Assembly (NCBI GenBank): GCA_029251785.1
Contig: JAQXCQ010000141.1
Span: forward strand, 1 to 64,000
Direction: 5' to 3'
DNA length: 64,000 bases
Source of the DNA: Maricaulis sp.
GTDB lineage: Bacteria > Pseudomonadota > Alphaproteobacteria > Caulobacterales > Maricaulaceae
This document shows positions 9,489 to 19,678 of this stretch, piece after piece. Each line of letters starts with the position of its first letter. Positions within the stretch are counted from its first letter, which is position 1. The translations under genes and the position numbers were made by a program. The notes under the pieces are model-generated. The model was given only the letters and a program-made list of their open reading frames with translations, was not told the DNA's origin and did no database searches.

Positions 9489-9627
9489 CGAATAGCTCTG
9501 ACGGCAGCGCTCTGATCTAATCGATTTATTACCAATCTGCGTTTTCGCGCGCGAGCCAATAGCGCGACGCGGAAAATCGTCTAAACTTTCTTTTTTTCCA
9601 AACCGATCACCGTGGAGCTGCAGGCCT

Positions 9628-11580
9628 ATGCCCCTGAATGAAAATATCAAATTCCCGGTGCCTGAAGATTATGCAAAAACAACCCTGATTAATGCAGAAC
9701 GCTACACGGCGATGTACAAGGCGTCGATTGAAAGCCCTGAGCAATTCTGGCGTGAACAGGCTGAGCGGATCGACTGGATTGTCCCCTTTACCAAGATCGA
9801 CGATGTGAGCTGGGACAGGGACGATTTGCACATTCGGTGGTTTGAGGATGGCATCCTTAACGCCAGTGCCAACTGCATTGACCGACACCTTCCTGAACGG
9901 GCGGATGATACCGCGATCATTTGGGAAGGGGATCATCCAACAGTTGATTCTCGCATTAGTTTTAAGCAGTTGTATGAACACGTCTGTCGAATGGCCAATA
10001 GCCTCAAAAAGATGGGGGTCAAAAAAGGCGATCGCGTTACGCTTTATATGCCGATGGTACCAGAAGCGGCCTATGCCATGCTGGCCTGTGCGCGGATCGG
10101 GGCGGTCCATTCTGTTGTATTTGGAGGGTTTTCTCCGGACGCTTTGGCAGGTCGGATCATCGATTGTGCGAGTTCGTTTGTCATTACCGCCGATGAGGCC
10201 GTTCGCGGCGGGAAAACCATCCCTCTCAAGGCCAATGTCGACAGCGCGCTTGAGAAAGCCAAGGATGTCAAAGCTGTCCTCGTCATTCGCCGGACCGGCG
10301 CAGATGTGAACTGGCACGCCGGACGCGATGTCTGGCACCACGAAATGGCCGAAACGGTTTCGAGCGATTGCGACCCTGAACCCATGAATGCGGAAGACCC
10401 GCTCTTCATACTCTACACATCAGGGTCGACCGGAAAGCCCAAGGGCGTGTTGCATACCACGGGCGGTTATATGGTTTGGGCTGCCATGACCCACGAGTCT
10501 GTATTCGATTACCGGCCGGGGGAGATTTACTGGTGCACAGCCGATGTCGGCTGGGTGACGGGCCACACATATATCGTCTACGGGCCACTGGCGAACGGTG
10601 CGACGACGGTGATGTTTGAGGGAATTCCAACCTGGCCCGGGCCCGACCGGTTCTGGCAAGTGGTCGAAAAGCACAAGGTCAATACATTCTACACCGCGCC
10701 GACCGCCATTCGCGCACTGATGCGGGAGGGTGATGAACCCGTCAAAAAGCATGACCGTTCATCATTGCGGCTTCTTGGGACAGTAGGCGAACCTATTAAT
10801 CCGGAAGCCTGGCTTTGGTATCATCGCGTCGTCGGCGACGAGCGGTGCCCCATTGTGGATACGTGGTGGCAGACAGAAACAGGGGGAGCACTGATTACCC
10901 CCCTACCCGGCGCTCACGCACTTAAGCCTGGCTCAGCCAGCCTGCCCATGTTTGGCATCATGCCGGCACTCGTCGATGGTGACGGAAATCGCATACCAGA
11001 CGAAGGCGCCGCGGAGGGAAATCTCATCCTCACCCGATCCTGGCCCGGACAAATGCGTACGGTTTATGGAGATCATGATCGTTTCATAGAAACATATTTT
11101 TCTACGTATCCCGGCTATTATTTTACCGGGGATGGGGCAAAGCGTGATGCGGACGGGTATTGGTGGATAACAGGCCGGGTGGATGATGTACTCAATATTT
11201 CGGGCCACCGGCTAGGTACAGCAGAGATCGAAAGTGCCCTGGTCGCCCATGCTGATGTAGCGGAGGCTGCGGTCGTTGGGTATCCGCATGATATAAAAGG
11301 ACAGGGAATTTACTGCTACGTCACGCTTAATTCAGGCGTTAAGCCAAGCGAAGACGCTGCCGCACAAATGCGCAAATGGGTTCGCCAGGAAATAGGCCCC
11401 ATTGCGACGCCCGACCTGATACAATTCGCGCCAGGCCTCCCAAAAACTCGGTCGGGCAAAATCATGCGGAGAATTTTGCGCAAGATCGCTGAGAACGCGT
11501 TTGGCAATCTGGGAGATACCTCTACACTCGCAGATCCCAGTGTCGTCGATGACCTGATTGCAAACCGGAAGAACCGATGA
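9628..11580 (+). CDS. acs: Acetyl-CoA synthetase
   Basis: 650 aa; [90 protein letters not shown]. Confidence 0.97.
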   Translation: MPLNENIKFPVPEDYAKTTLINAERYTAMYKASIESPEQFWREQAERIDWIVPFTKIDDVSWDRDDLHIRWFEDGILNASANCIDRHLPERADDTAIIWEGDHPTVDSRISFKQLYEHVCRMANSLKKMGVKKGDRVTLYMPMVPEAAYAMLACARIGAVHSVVFGGFSPDALAGRIIDCASSFVITADEAVRGGKTIPLKANVDSALEKAKDVKAVLVIRRTGADVNWHAGRDVWHHEMAETVSSDCDPEPMNAEDPLFILYTSGSTGKPKGVLHTTGGYMVWAAMTHESVFDYRPGEIYWCTADVGWVTGHTYIVYGPLANGATTVMFEGIPTWPGPDRFWQVVEKHKVNTFYTAPTAIRALMREGDEPVKKHDRSSLRLLGTVGEPINPEAWLWYHRVVGDERCPIVDTWWQTETGGALITPLPGAHALKPGSASLPMFGIMPALVDGDGNRIPDEGAAEGNLILTRSWPGQMRTVYGDHDRFIETYFSTYPGYYFTGDGAKRDADGYWWITGRVDDVLNISGHRLGTAEIESALVAHADVAEAAVVGYPHDIKGQGIYCYVTLNSGVKPSEDAAAQMRKWVRQEIGPIATPDLIQFAPGLPKTRSGKIMRRILRKIAENAFGNLGDTSTLADPSVVDDLIANRKNR

Positions 11581-12083
11581 AACGTGTTATTGTTAGTATC
11601 CTCGTCTCCAGCGCGGCACTCGCCGCCTGCGCCACCGATTCAGGCCCGGTTTGTCGCGCTCCGGAAGCACACGAAATGGCGGCGTTTGCGGCTGTTATCA
11701 GTCATAATGAAAACGCGCTTGTCCAGGCCCTGGCTCCTGGAGCAACGCGTGATGCCTTTACCAATAGAGACCCATCCCTTCGCAGTTACCTGTGGGGGGC
11801 GAATGGCGACACGCGGGGATCTGTTGTAGGGCTTTTATCCAGACCACCGCTTTGCATTCTGGACGACCCTGCCTATCCGAGAAATGATTCCACGCGGAAT
11901 ATTCTCGTTTATACGCAAAGTTCGTTCGAACAGACCTCCGCGACCTATGCTGCTACGACAGCGCTCCCCTACGGGGTCATCATGTCTGACTATATGGCCT
12001 GCCGTTTTGAGAATTCGGCGTCGGGTTGGAAGCTTGCGGATATGTGTGGTTATGGCGGCCGAACCCGGTCAGCGGAATACTAG
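11577..12083 (+). CDS. Hypothetical lipoprotein, translationally coupled to acs
   Basis: Lipobox-like LAAC after signal peptide; ATGA overlap with acs stop. Confidence 0.65.
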   Translation: MKRVIVSILVSSAALAACATDSGPVCRAPEAHEMAAFAAVISHNENALVQALAPGATRDAFTNRDPSLRSYLWGANGDTRGSVVGLLSRPPLCILDDPAYPRNDSTRNILVYTQSSFEQTSATYAATTALPYGVIMSDYMACRFENSASGWKLADMCGYGGRTRSAEY

Positions 12084-12368
12084 TCGGTTTCGTCTCATTT
12101 TTAAACGAGCGATGCCATTGCGCGCCTGCCGCGTAAGCCAAAGCTGCGCGAATAGCGCAGTTTAAATCCGGCATTCAACGATGCCGATCCTGAGGTGAAA
12201 TCATCGATCTCTCCGCAGCGTCGGCCCGCAGCACTGGCATAACCGGCACTGGAATTTCATTGAGTACGCAGACGATGCCCCTAGTCGTCTTTCACGTCGC
12301 TTTTATGGAGGAGACGCGCAAAGGCTCGCAATCAGGGAAGTCGACCGCTCGCCCCGGAAGCATGCCAA

Positions 12369-14009
12369 TCAGTCGTCAAATTCTGTGAGCCGCATGGGCG
12401 TCCGTCGATCCCCAATAAGTGCTTGATAGGCATCTAGAGTCAAAAACTCCGGGAAATCCTCAGCGGTTACAAGTTGGGTTAAGAGGCGTGTCGCAGTCTG
12501 GCAATTGGTCTGCATCGCGTCATCATGAGGAAGCTCGGCCGTAATGACGTCACCGATTTTGCCGATCAATCCCGTAAGGTAATCGGATGTCAGTTTTACC
12601 CCTTCTGTGGTCACGCAATCAAACTGCCGCCACTGCCACAATTGAGCGCGGGAAATTTCCGCGGTTGCAGCATCTTCCATTAAATTTCGAATAGGGACCG
12701 CCCCTCTCCCTCCAAGCCAGGCTGTCATATAGCGGATCGCCACATCGATATTGTCATGAACGCCCGAATTGGTGATCTGACCATCGGGAGCGTCGATGAG
12801 ATCGCTCATACGTATCAGCCGTGTGTCCATTGGCTTGTGATCAAGCTGATTGGCCGTCGGCATATGCGCATTGAAAACCTCCAGCGCAATGGGGACAAGA
12901 TCTGGGTGAGCGACCCAGGTTCCATCATGACCCGCCTTCACTTCCCGAAGCTTGTCCTCGCGCACCTTATCAAGAGCGATTTGATTGGCTTCTGCGTCAC
13001 CTCGCACCGGGATAAATGCCGACATCCCACCCATGGCGTGAGCGCCACGTCGATGACAGACTTCAATCACCCGCCGCGCGTAATTTTGCATGAATGGTGT
13101 GGCCATAGTGACGGAGGCACGATCTGGCAAAATTCGATCTGGGTGGGTCCGAAAACGTTTGATATAACTGAATATATAGTCCCACCGACCGCAATTCAGC
13201 CCAACGATATTGTCTTTCAATTCATAGAGAATTTCGTCCAACTCAAAACTGGCTGGCAATGTCTCGATCAAGACCGTTGCTCGAATTGTACCGGCGTCGA
13301 GCGCGAGCTCATTCTCAGTGTGCCGGATAACCAAATTCCACAGTCTTGCCTCATGCCGATTTTCGATCTTTGGGAGGTAGAAATAGGGGCCGGTGCCGCT
13401 CTCTTTAAGCGCTTGGTGGTTATGGAAAACGTAAAGCCCAAAATCAAAAAGCGAGCCGGATATCGGTTCCCCGTTAATGTGGATGTGCTGCTCGATCAAA
13501 TGCCAGCCACGCGGGCGCACAATCAATGTCGCTGCGTTTTCATTGATTTTGTAGCGCTTATTGTTTTTTGAATCGACGAAATCGATCTCCCGACGCACGG
13601 CATTCCGAAGGTTTATTTGTCCGTCCACCAAATTTTTCCATGTTGGCGACGTGGCATCTTCAAAGTCAGCCATAAAGCAATGGGCACCGCTATTGAGTGC
13701 ATTGACGACCATTTTTCGATCGACAGGACCGGTGATTTCAACGCGTCGATCCTGCAAGTCAGATGGCGCCGGTCGAACCGTCCATTCACTCGCGCGGATA
13801 TCACTGGTCTCATGGGGAAAGGCCAATTCCATTCCTGCATCAAGTTCCGCCTGACGCTCCCCCCGACGCCGAAGAAGTGACTTGCGCCGTTTCTCGAAGC
13901 GACGATGCAGTCCGGCGAGAAAACCCAACGCATCATGACTGAGGATATCGCGATATCCCGGATCCATATCGCCAAGAATTTCTACGCCTGTCGGGGATAT
14001 ATGCGTCAT
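12369..14009 (-). CDS. aceB: Malate synthase A
   Basis: 546 aa; RPRGWHLIEQHIHINGEPISGSLFDFGLY, GLNCGRWDYIFSYIKRF, GGMSAFIPVRGD. Confidence 0.97.
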   Translation of the reverse strand: MTHISPTGVEILGDMDPGYRDILSHDALGFLAGLHRRFEKRRKSLLRRRGERQAELDAGMELAFPHETSDIRASEWTVRPAPSDLQDRRVEITGPVDRKMVVNALNSGAHCFMADFEDATSPTWKNLVDGQINLRNAVRREIDFVDSKNNKRYKINENAATLIVRPRGWHLIEQHIHINGEPISGSLFDFGLYVFHNHQALKESGTGPYFYLPKIENRHEARLWNLVIRHTENELALDAGTIRATVLIETLPASFELDEILYELKDNIVGLNCGRWDYIFSYIKRFRTHPDRILPDRASVTMATPFMQNYARRVIEVCHRRGAHAMGGMSAFIPVRGDAEANQIALDKVREDKLREVKAGHDGTWVAHPDLVPIALEVFNAHMPTANQLDHKPMDTRLIRMSDLIDAPDGQITNSGVHDNIDVAIRYMTAWLGGRGAVPIRNLMEDAATAEISRAQLWQWRQFDCVTTEGVKLTSDYLTGLIGKIGDVITAELPHDDAMQTNCQTATRLLTQLVTAEDFPEFLTLDAYQALIGDRRTPMRLTEFDD

Positions 14010-14044
14010 GTCACTTTCCTTGATCTTTGGTGTTGCTCGTCAGC

Positions 14045-14077
14045 GGCGAGTGGGCTTTGTATTAAATCCCACTCGCC
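14045..14077. other. Strong intergenic hairpin between aceA and aceB (10-bp perfect stem, 13-nt loop)
   Basis: GGCGAGTGGG-ctttgtattaaat-CCCACTCGCC; no U-tract on the coding strand. Confidence 0.65.
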
Positions 14078-14091
14078 TCAGCTTGGGGGAT

Positions 14092-15381
14092 TTATTCTGC
14101 CGCGACAGTGAATTGTGCAGATTCAGTCGATTCACCCATGGCGGTGGTGGAGGAGGTTCCACCGGTCAAAGCGAGCGATACCTTGTCAAAATATCCCGTA
14201 CCCACTTCGCGCTGATGCCGCGTTGCTGTGTAACCATTTTTTTCGGAACCAAATTCCGCTTGCTGCAACTCAGAATACGCGGACATACCACGGTCCTTGT
14301 ATCCCCGTGCCAACTCGAACATGGAGTGATTGAGACTATGGAAACCCGCAAGGGTGACAAACTGGAACTTATAACCCATGGCCCCGAGCTCGCGCTGATA
14401 GCGAGCAATCGTTTCTTGATCCAGATTAGCTTCCCAATTGAACGATGGCGAACAGTTATATGCCATCATTTTATTGGGGTATTTTGCCTGAATGGCCTCG
14501 GCAAACCGTCGGGCATCGTCAAGATTTGGCGCGGATGTTTCCCACCATAGCAAATCGGCGTACTTGGCATATTCCAAACCACGCGCGATGCAATGATCCA
14601 CGCCAACGCCCTCCTTTATCCGAAAAAAGCCTTCAGGCGTGCGACCGGCATCGTAATCAATGAAGGGTTTGTCGCGCTCATCAATGTCCGATGTGATGAG
14701 TTTAGCACTCTCAGCATCCGTCCGCGCAATCGTCAGGGTTGGCACGCCCATAACATCGGCGGCCAATCGCGCTGATATCAGGTTTTTCTCATGCGCCTGG
14801 GTCGGAATAAGAACCTTTCCACCCAGATGGCCGCACTTCTTCTCAGAAGCCAATTGGTCTTCAAAGTGCACACCGGCAGCCCCGGCCTCGATATAGGCCT
14901 TCATTATCTCAAAACAATTCAGCGGCCCTCCAAATCCGGCCTCGGCATCCGCAACAATCGGAGCAAACCAGTCCATTTGGGCGCCGCCCTCAGAACATTC
15001 AATCTGATCTGCGCGCTGCAGAGTCCTGTTAATTTTACGGGCGAGTTCCGGTCCCGAATTCGCCGGATAAAGTGACTGATCCGGATACATGGCACCCGCA
15101 ACATTAGCATCCGCCGCAACCTGCCAACCTGAAAGATAAATAGCCTTAAGTCCGGCGCGAACCTGTTGCATCGCCTGGTTCCCGCTCATCGCGCCAAGGG
15201 CGTTGATATAGGGCTCTGTTTTTAACAAGTCCCACAGACGATTTGCACCGCGTTCTGCCAAAGTGTGTTGGACCACAACGGATCCGCGTAGTTTGATCAC
15301 ATCCTCCGGTGAATAACCGCGCTCGATTCCATCGAAACGATCTTCTGAGGCATTGGGAATAATATCTGTAAATGTGGTCAT
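14092..15381 (-). CDS. aceA: Isocitrate lyase
   Basis: [58 protein letters not shown]. Confidence 0.97.
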   Translation of the reverse strand: MTTFTDIIPNASEDRFDGIERGYSPEDVIKLRGSVVVQHTLAERGANRLWDLLKTEPYINALGAMSGNQAMQQVRAGLKAIYLSGWQVAADANVAGAMYPDQSLYPANSGPELARKINRTLQRADQIECSEGGAQMDWFAPIVADAEAGFGGPLNCFEIMKAYIEAGAAGVHFEDQLASEKKCGHLGGKVLIPTQAHEKNLISARLAADVMGVPTLTIARTDAESAKLITSDIDERDKPFIDYDAGRTPEGFFRIKEGVGVDHCIARGLEYAKYADLLWWETSAPNLDDARRFAEAIQAKYPNKMMAYNCSPSFNWEANLDQETIARYQRELGAMGYKFQFVTLAGFHSLNHSMFELARGYKDRGMSAYSELQQAEFGSEKNGYTATRHQREVGTGYFDKVSLALTGGTSSTTAMGESTESAQFTVAAE

Positions 15382-15524
15382 AACGGGCTCCGCCAGCTTG
15401 TGTGTTTATCTGTGTCTATTTTGTCAAATCAGTTACCTATCTGTCGAGACACTCTTTTATATAAAGCGGATAGCGTGTAGTGTTTTTACTTTGTTGTTTT
15501 GTTTATTTGTAAATTGGAATACAA

Positions 15525-16961
15525 ATGTCGACACCAAATCCGTTAGAAAAAATCTTCGCAGGTGCCCGGTTGCGCCATCTCAGACGGGAGCGCGGGCTAA
15601 CCCAGAGCGAAGCCGCAGATGCGCTGGGCGTTTCAGCCAGCTATCTGAATTTGCTGGAGCGAAATCAGAGACCTGTCACCGCCCGTGTCTTGCTGGCCTT
15701 GGCGGATGCATTCGAAGTCGATGTTCGGACCTTCGCAAATGATGGTGATCGCCAACTCTTATCTGACCTTAAGGAAGCAGCTTCGGATCCGGTGATCGAA
15801 TCCATAGCGCTTGACCGGATTGAGCTCAATGAACTCGCAGACGCACACCCACGCGCGGCCGAAGCATTTGCAAAGATGTATCAAGCCTATCGTGAAAGCT
15901 CCGCCGCTACCGCCGATCTTGCAACAAGAATGAGCGGGCCTGGAGCCAGCCTTGGCGGGGCCGGAACAATTCTGGAAGACGTCCGCGATGCGATTGATTC
16001 CCGGCAAAATTATTATCCTGAGCTGGAAGATGCAGCAGAGCGACTTAATTCACAAATCGGCGCCAAATCTCGACGGCGCATGGAGGTTCTGTCTGCTCAC
16101 CTCTCTGAAACTCATGGATTTAATGTTCAAATCCTTGATGAGGAGACAATGGCGGGCGCGCGCCGACGCCTTGATTTTCATGGTCGGCGACTGTTGCTTT
16201 CAGAGGCTCTTCCCCTGGAATCTCGCCCTTTTCAGATAGCCCTGGTCATCGCATCACTAGAGCTAAACGATATCCTAGACACGCTTTGCGCATCAGCCGG
16301 CCTGCCGACCGATGAGGCCCGTAAACTGTACCGAATTGGCCTTTGCAGTTATTTCGCCGGTGCAGTCTTGATGCCCTATTCTGACTTTATCACCACCGCT
16401 GAGAGAACCCGGTACGATCTCGACCGACTACAAAGACGCTTTGAGACCAGCTTTGAGCAGGTGTGTCATCGCTTGACCACGCTTCAGCGGCCTGGTGCGA
16501 GAGGTATCCCTTTCTTTATGATCAGGGTGGATCTCGCGGGCAATGTTTCGAAACGATTTGGTGGCGGCATCATTCCTTTCGCGCGATCCGGCGGGGGATG
16601 TCCGAAATGGAATCTCTATGACGCCCTGCGCACACCTCTGCGGATCATGGCGCAATCCTTCGAATTAACCGACGGAACGCGACATCTTTCTATTGCGCGC
16701 GCGCAAAGCAGTCCGGGGCCGAGTGGTCAGCCAGCCCTTCTGCATGCGATCGCCGTTGGATGCGACTGGTCTCATGCCAGCAAAATCTTGCACGCCGACG
16801 CTATTTCCCAATCGGACCCCATGCCTGTCGGAATCTCCTGTCGCCTGTGCGAACGGAGCGATTGCGCTCAACGTGCATTCCCGCCCCTGCGCCGCAAACT
16901 CAGCGTGAATCTGACACAACTTCGCGCCTCTCCGTTCGAGTTCGGCAACGATCAAACGTAA
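15525..16961 (+). CDS. XRE-family / short-chain fatty acyl transcriptional regulator (RamB/ScfR-like)
   Basis: N-terminal HTH LRHLRRERGLTQSEAADALGVSASYLNLLERNQRPV; C-terminal Cys-rich 'GISCRLCERSDCAQRAFPPL' characteristic of the ScfR/RamB type. Confidence 0.88.
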   Translation: MSTPNPLEKIFAGARLRHLRRERGLTQSEAADALGVSASYLNLLERNQRPVTARVLLALADAFEVDVRTFANDGDRQLLSDLKEAASDPVIESIALDRIELNELADAHPRAAEAFAKMYQAYRESSAATADLATRMSGPGASLGGAGTILEDVRDAIDSRQNYYPELEDAAERLNSQIGAKSRRRMEVLSAHLSETHGFNVQILDEETMAGARRRLDFHGRRLLLSEALPLESRPFQIALVIASLELNDILDTLCASAGLPTDEARKLYRIGLCSYFAGAVLMPYSDFITTAERTRYDLDRLQRRFETSFEQVCHRLTTLQRPGARGIPFFMIRVDLAGNVSKRFGGGIIPFARSGGGCPKWNLYDALRTPLRIMAQSFELTDGTRHLSIARAQSSPGPSGQPALLHAIAVGCDWSHASKILHADAISQSDPMPVGISCRLCERSDCAQRAFPPLRRKLSVNLTQLRASPFEFGNDQT

Positions 16962-16985
16962 AAACGGGCCCCTTGGGACCCGTTT
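16962..16985. terminator. Hairpin AAACGGGcCCCTTGGGaCCCGTTT downstream of the XRE regulator
   Basis: Inverted repeat with A-rich/T-rich ends between convergent genes; weak T-tract. Confidence 0.5.
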
Positions 16986-17007
16986 AAACTCAGTATAATC
17001 TGTGTGA

Positions 17008-18096
17008 CTACTCAGCCAATGCCGCGACTGCTTTCACATAGGCCGTGCGCGCATCCACCTGTTCTGCGTCGATTTCCGCCGCAATAGATTCGTCTTGCTT
17101 GGCCAGCTCATCCAGATCCTGATCGGCATAATGCATGACACCCATGTCGATATAGGCTTTTTGGATGCGCGGCCCCCAAAGACCGATATCCTTAACCACC
17201 GGAACGATGCGCTGGAACAACATCGTGCGGAATAGATTCATCATATCAGACTTTTCGACCCAGGCGACACACTCGTCGACCGGCAAGCCCAACACCTCAT
17301 ATGTCTCACGGGCGGAGAAGCGGTCGCGCATCAGATAGCAGGCCTCAACCAAAAACTCTTCGCGCTCATCACGTTCAGCGTCTGTAAGTTGCGGATAATA
17401 GTCCCGCAAAGTGAGGCGCCCGAATGCAACATGACGCGCTTCGTCCTCCATGACGTAGGCATTGACCATCCGGGTTAGAGGATTTTGCGACATATCCCGG
17501 ATTGTGCCAAAGGCGGCCAGCGCCAGCCCCTCGATGACAACCTGCATGGCCAAATAGGTCATATCCCAACGCGGATCCCGAAGAGCCTGATCGACCAAGT
17601 GCTGCAGAGGCTCGGTCATCGGATAAGCGACGTTGAACTTTTGTAGCAATTTTTTGTACGCCTCGACGTGGCGCGCTTCATCCATAGTTTGGGTCGACGC
17701 ATAAAACTTGGCGTCCAGATCTGGAACTTGGGTGACGATTTTTGCAGCGCAAACGAGTGCTGCCTGCTCACCCTGCATGAATTGTGAAATATTCCAGGCC
17801 TGACCATGACGGCGAAGCTCCCGACGCTCCTTCTTGGTCATTTTTTCCCATATCGGAGATCCAAAAAGGGCGTTGGATTCATCTGGTAGCTGCATTGGGT
17901 TATCAAAATCCAGATCCAGATCCCAATCGATGCGACTAACCGCATCCCACTGCATGTCCTTGCCCTTTTGATACAAGTGCATGAGGCTGTTGCGCCCCGG
18001 CCCGTAATCAAAGTCGAAAGCGGCATTAAAATCCTGCGGAACTGTCCAGCAAGGGTCGATTGCTGGGATTGGGTAGAGCTCGCTAAGAGAGGACAT
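17008..18096 (-). CDS. Ferritin-like / di-iron oxygenase family protein (AurF- or R2-like)
   Basis: Two carboxylate/His motifs (TMDEARHVEAYKK and YVMEDEARHVAFGRL) plus helical fold. Confidence 0.75.
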   Translation of the reverse strand: MSSLSELYPIPAIDPCWTVPQDFNAAFDFDYGPGRNSLMHLYQKGKDMQWDAVSRIDWDLDLDFDNPMQLPDESNALFGSPIWEKMTKKERRELRRHGQAWNISQFMQGEQAALVCAAKIVTQVPDLDAKFYASTQTMDEARHVEAYKKLLQKFNVAYPMTEPLQHLVDQALRDPRWDMTYLAMQVVIEGLALAAFGTIRDMSQNPLTRMVNAYVMEDEARHVAFGRLTLRDYYPQLTDAERDEREEFLVEACYLMRDRFSARETYEVLGLPVDECVAWVEKSDMMNLFRTMLFQRIVPVVKDIGLWGPRIQKAYIDMGVMHYADQDLDELAKQDESIAAEIDAEQVDARTAYVKAVAALAE

Positions 18097-18145
18097 GATG
18101 CTTTCCTTATTCTGGGCCTGGCCTTACTTCGGGGCTGACCATTCA

Positions 18146-18160
18146 GTAAACACTGTTCAC
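18146..18160. promoter_or_regulatory. Imperfect palindrome GTAAACACTGTTCAC, candidate operator (site 1)
   Basis: About 50 bp upstream of the di-iron protein start; 12/15 match to sites 2 and 3 when reverse-complemented. Confidence 0.5.
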
Positions 18161-18228
18161 TTTTATAACCTGCTTCATTTTTCAGTCAAATGCAACATGC
18201 AGAGAAGCATATTTGGCCTCCGTCATGA

Positions 18229-19182
18229 CTATTCCGCTGGCGACCCGGGCAATTCAGCGCCCTCTTCGTTAATTGTGGATTTATTCCGCTCCCTCCATCG
18301 ACTGAGAATTTGCTTGGACGTCATGCGGGTTCCATCGGGTGACCATCCAGGGGGGGCCAGTAAATACATCGCCGCATCCCGCAATGTCTTGGCCTTTCGA
18401 ATATCGTCGATGATTGCAAACCACTCATGTGTCGCAATGATGAGAGGGTTATGTGTTCCCAAATTTTTGATGATGCCGTAGCGCGGTTTTTCGTCGTCTC
18501 GTTCGAGTTGAAAAGTTCCAAACATTTTATCCCAAACGATAAAGACGCCCGCATAATTCCTGTCGAGATACAAAGGATTGGTTCCATGATGCACGCGGTG
18601 ATGTGAAGGCGTGTTCATAAGCTTTTCGAACCAAGCAGGACATTTATCGATTGTCTCAGTGTGGATCCAGAATTGATAAATCAGATTAAACGAGCCCACG
18701 ATTGCCAGCATGACAGGATGGAAACCGGTGATGATTAAAATTGATCCCAACCACATGAACTTTAGCGTGAATGGACTTAGCCAGGGCTGTCTCAGCGCGG
18801 TAGTCAAATTGTAATGCTGGGATGAATGATGGACCACATGATCAGCCCAGAACCATCTCACGGTATGAGCAAGACGGTGACTCCAATAATACATGAAGTC
18901 GTACAGAATGAAGGCCAAAACCCAAACCCACCAGGAAAAATCGAGGGTGACCAAACGGTGCTCATAAACAAAGAAATACCAGACCATCAGGATGCCGGTA
19001 AAGACCAGGCTGGACACGTTATTGCCCACCCCCATGGCCAGGCTGGCAAAGCTGTCCCTGGTCTCAAAACGACCCCTTTGCCCGCGTTTGGTTATCCACA
19101 TCTCCATGAAAACTGAAATCGTGAAATAAGGGATCGCCCAGACAATGGGATCAAACCCCTGAATAAACTCTGGAACATTCAT
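18229..19182 (-). CDS. Sterol desaturase / fatty acid hydroxylase superfamily membrane protein
   Basis: Histidine boxes YWSHRLAH, HHSSQHYN, SHHRVHHG with multiple TM segments. Confidence 0.88.
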   Translation of the reverse strand: MNVPEFIQGFDPIVWAIPYFTISVFMEMWITKRGQRGRFETRDSFASLAMGVGNNVSSLVFTGILMVWYFFVYEHRLVTLDFSWWVWVLAFILYDFMYYWSHRLAHTVRWFWADHVVHHSSQHYNLTTALRQPWLSPFTLKFMWLGSILIITGFHPVMLAIVGSFNLIYQFWIHTETIDKCPAWFEKLMNTPSHHRVHHGTNPLYLDRNYAGVFIVWDKMFGTFQLERDDEKPRYGIIKNLGTHNPLIIATHEWFAIIDDIRKAKTLRDAAMYLLAPPGWSPDGTRMTSKQILSRWRERNKSTINEEGAELPGSPAE

Positions 19183-19616
19183 GCTTGTGATTCCTGCATT
19201 CTATTAAGTTTGTCCGCCCAAGTTCTGGCAGCCGAATTGTCGTCAAATTTGATACTGACAGGCCGAAAGGTGAAATCCCGCAATTGAATCGTCAGATCAG
19301 AATTTTCGCCCATGCGCGTCGCCTTGACACTTCCGGGAGTGAGATACCGGATCACGACGCCGTCTCCCATTGCAGCCAACAGACCAATGCTATCCCCAGA
19401 CACTTGCTCGATGAGCGCGACGGCGCGGTCGCGGGACAGCACGCTCGCTCCGCTTTGGAAGCCGACTGAGTCCTGATCCAGCAAGCGCTTGGCCTCATCA
19501 AGATCACTGATCGATGATGGACGAGACAGTTTGAAAAAATGGCACGTCAAAACCATGGCGGAAACGCCGAAGATCGAGATAAGCAGTTTGATGGCTATTT
19601 CCATATTTGGCTCCAA
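19179..19616 (-). CDS. Hypothetical protein with N-terminal TM segment
   Basis: 145 aa; 4-nt overlap with the downstream desaturase-like gene. Confidence 0.6.
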   Translation of the reverse strand: MEPNMEIAIKLLISIFGVSAMVLTCHFFKLSRPSSISDLDEAKRLLDQDSVGFQSGASVLSRDRAVALIEQVSGDSIGLLAAMGDGVVIRYLTPGSVKATRMGENSDLTIQLRDFTFRPVSIKFDDNSAARTWADKLNRMQESQA

Positions 19617-19625
19617 ACAGAAGAA

Positions 19626-19651
19626 GGGCGGAGGCTATACAGCCCCCGCCC
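19626..19651 (-). terminator. Rho-independent-like hairpin downstream of the TonB-dependent receptor
   Basis: GGGCGGaGGCT-atac-AGCCcCCGCCC flanked by A/T tracts; 28 bp past the TBDR stop. Confidence 0.65.
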
Positions 19652-19678
19652 TTTTTCAAAGCAGAATTTAAACGGTGT

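Noticed and set aside
9542-9575. Imperfect GC-rich hairpin between the MBL gene and acs
   Set aside because: Two bulges and no T-tract; too weak to call a terminator.
9607-10341. 244-aa minus-strand ORF opposite acs
   Set aside because: Antisense shadow of a highly conserved acs frame; no recognisable domain and no room for an independent promoter.
12144-12163. Short hairpin CTGCGC-gaata-GCGCAG-TTT after the acs-linked lipoprotein
   Set aside because: Only a 6-bp stem with three T residues; could be chance in GC-rich sequence.
12756-13571. 271-aa plus-strand ORF opposite aceB
   Set aside because: Antisense shadow ORF within malate synthase; sequence has no family-like features.
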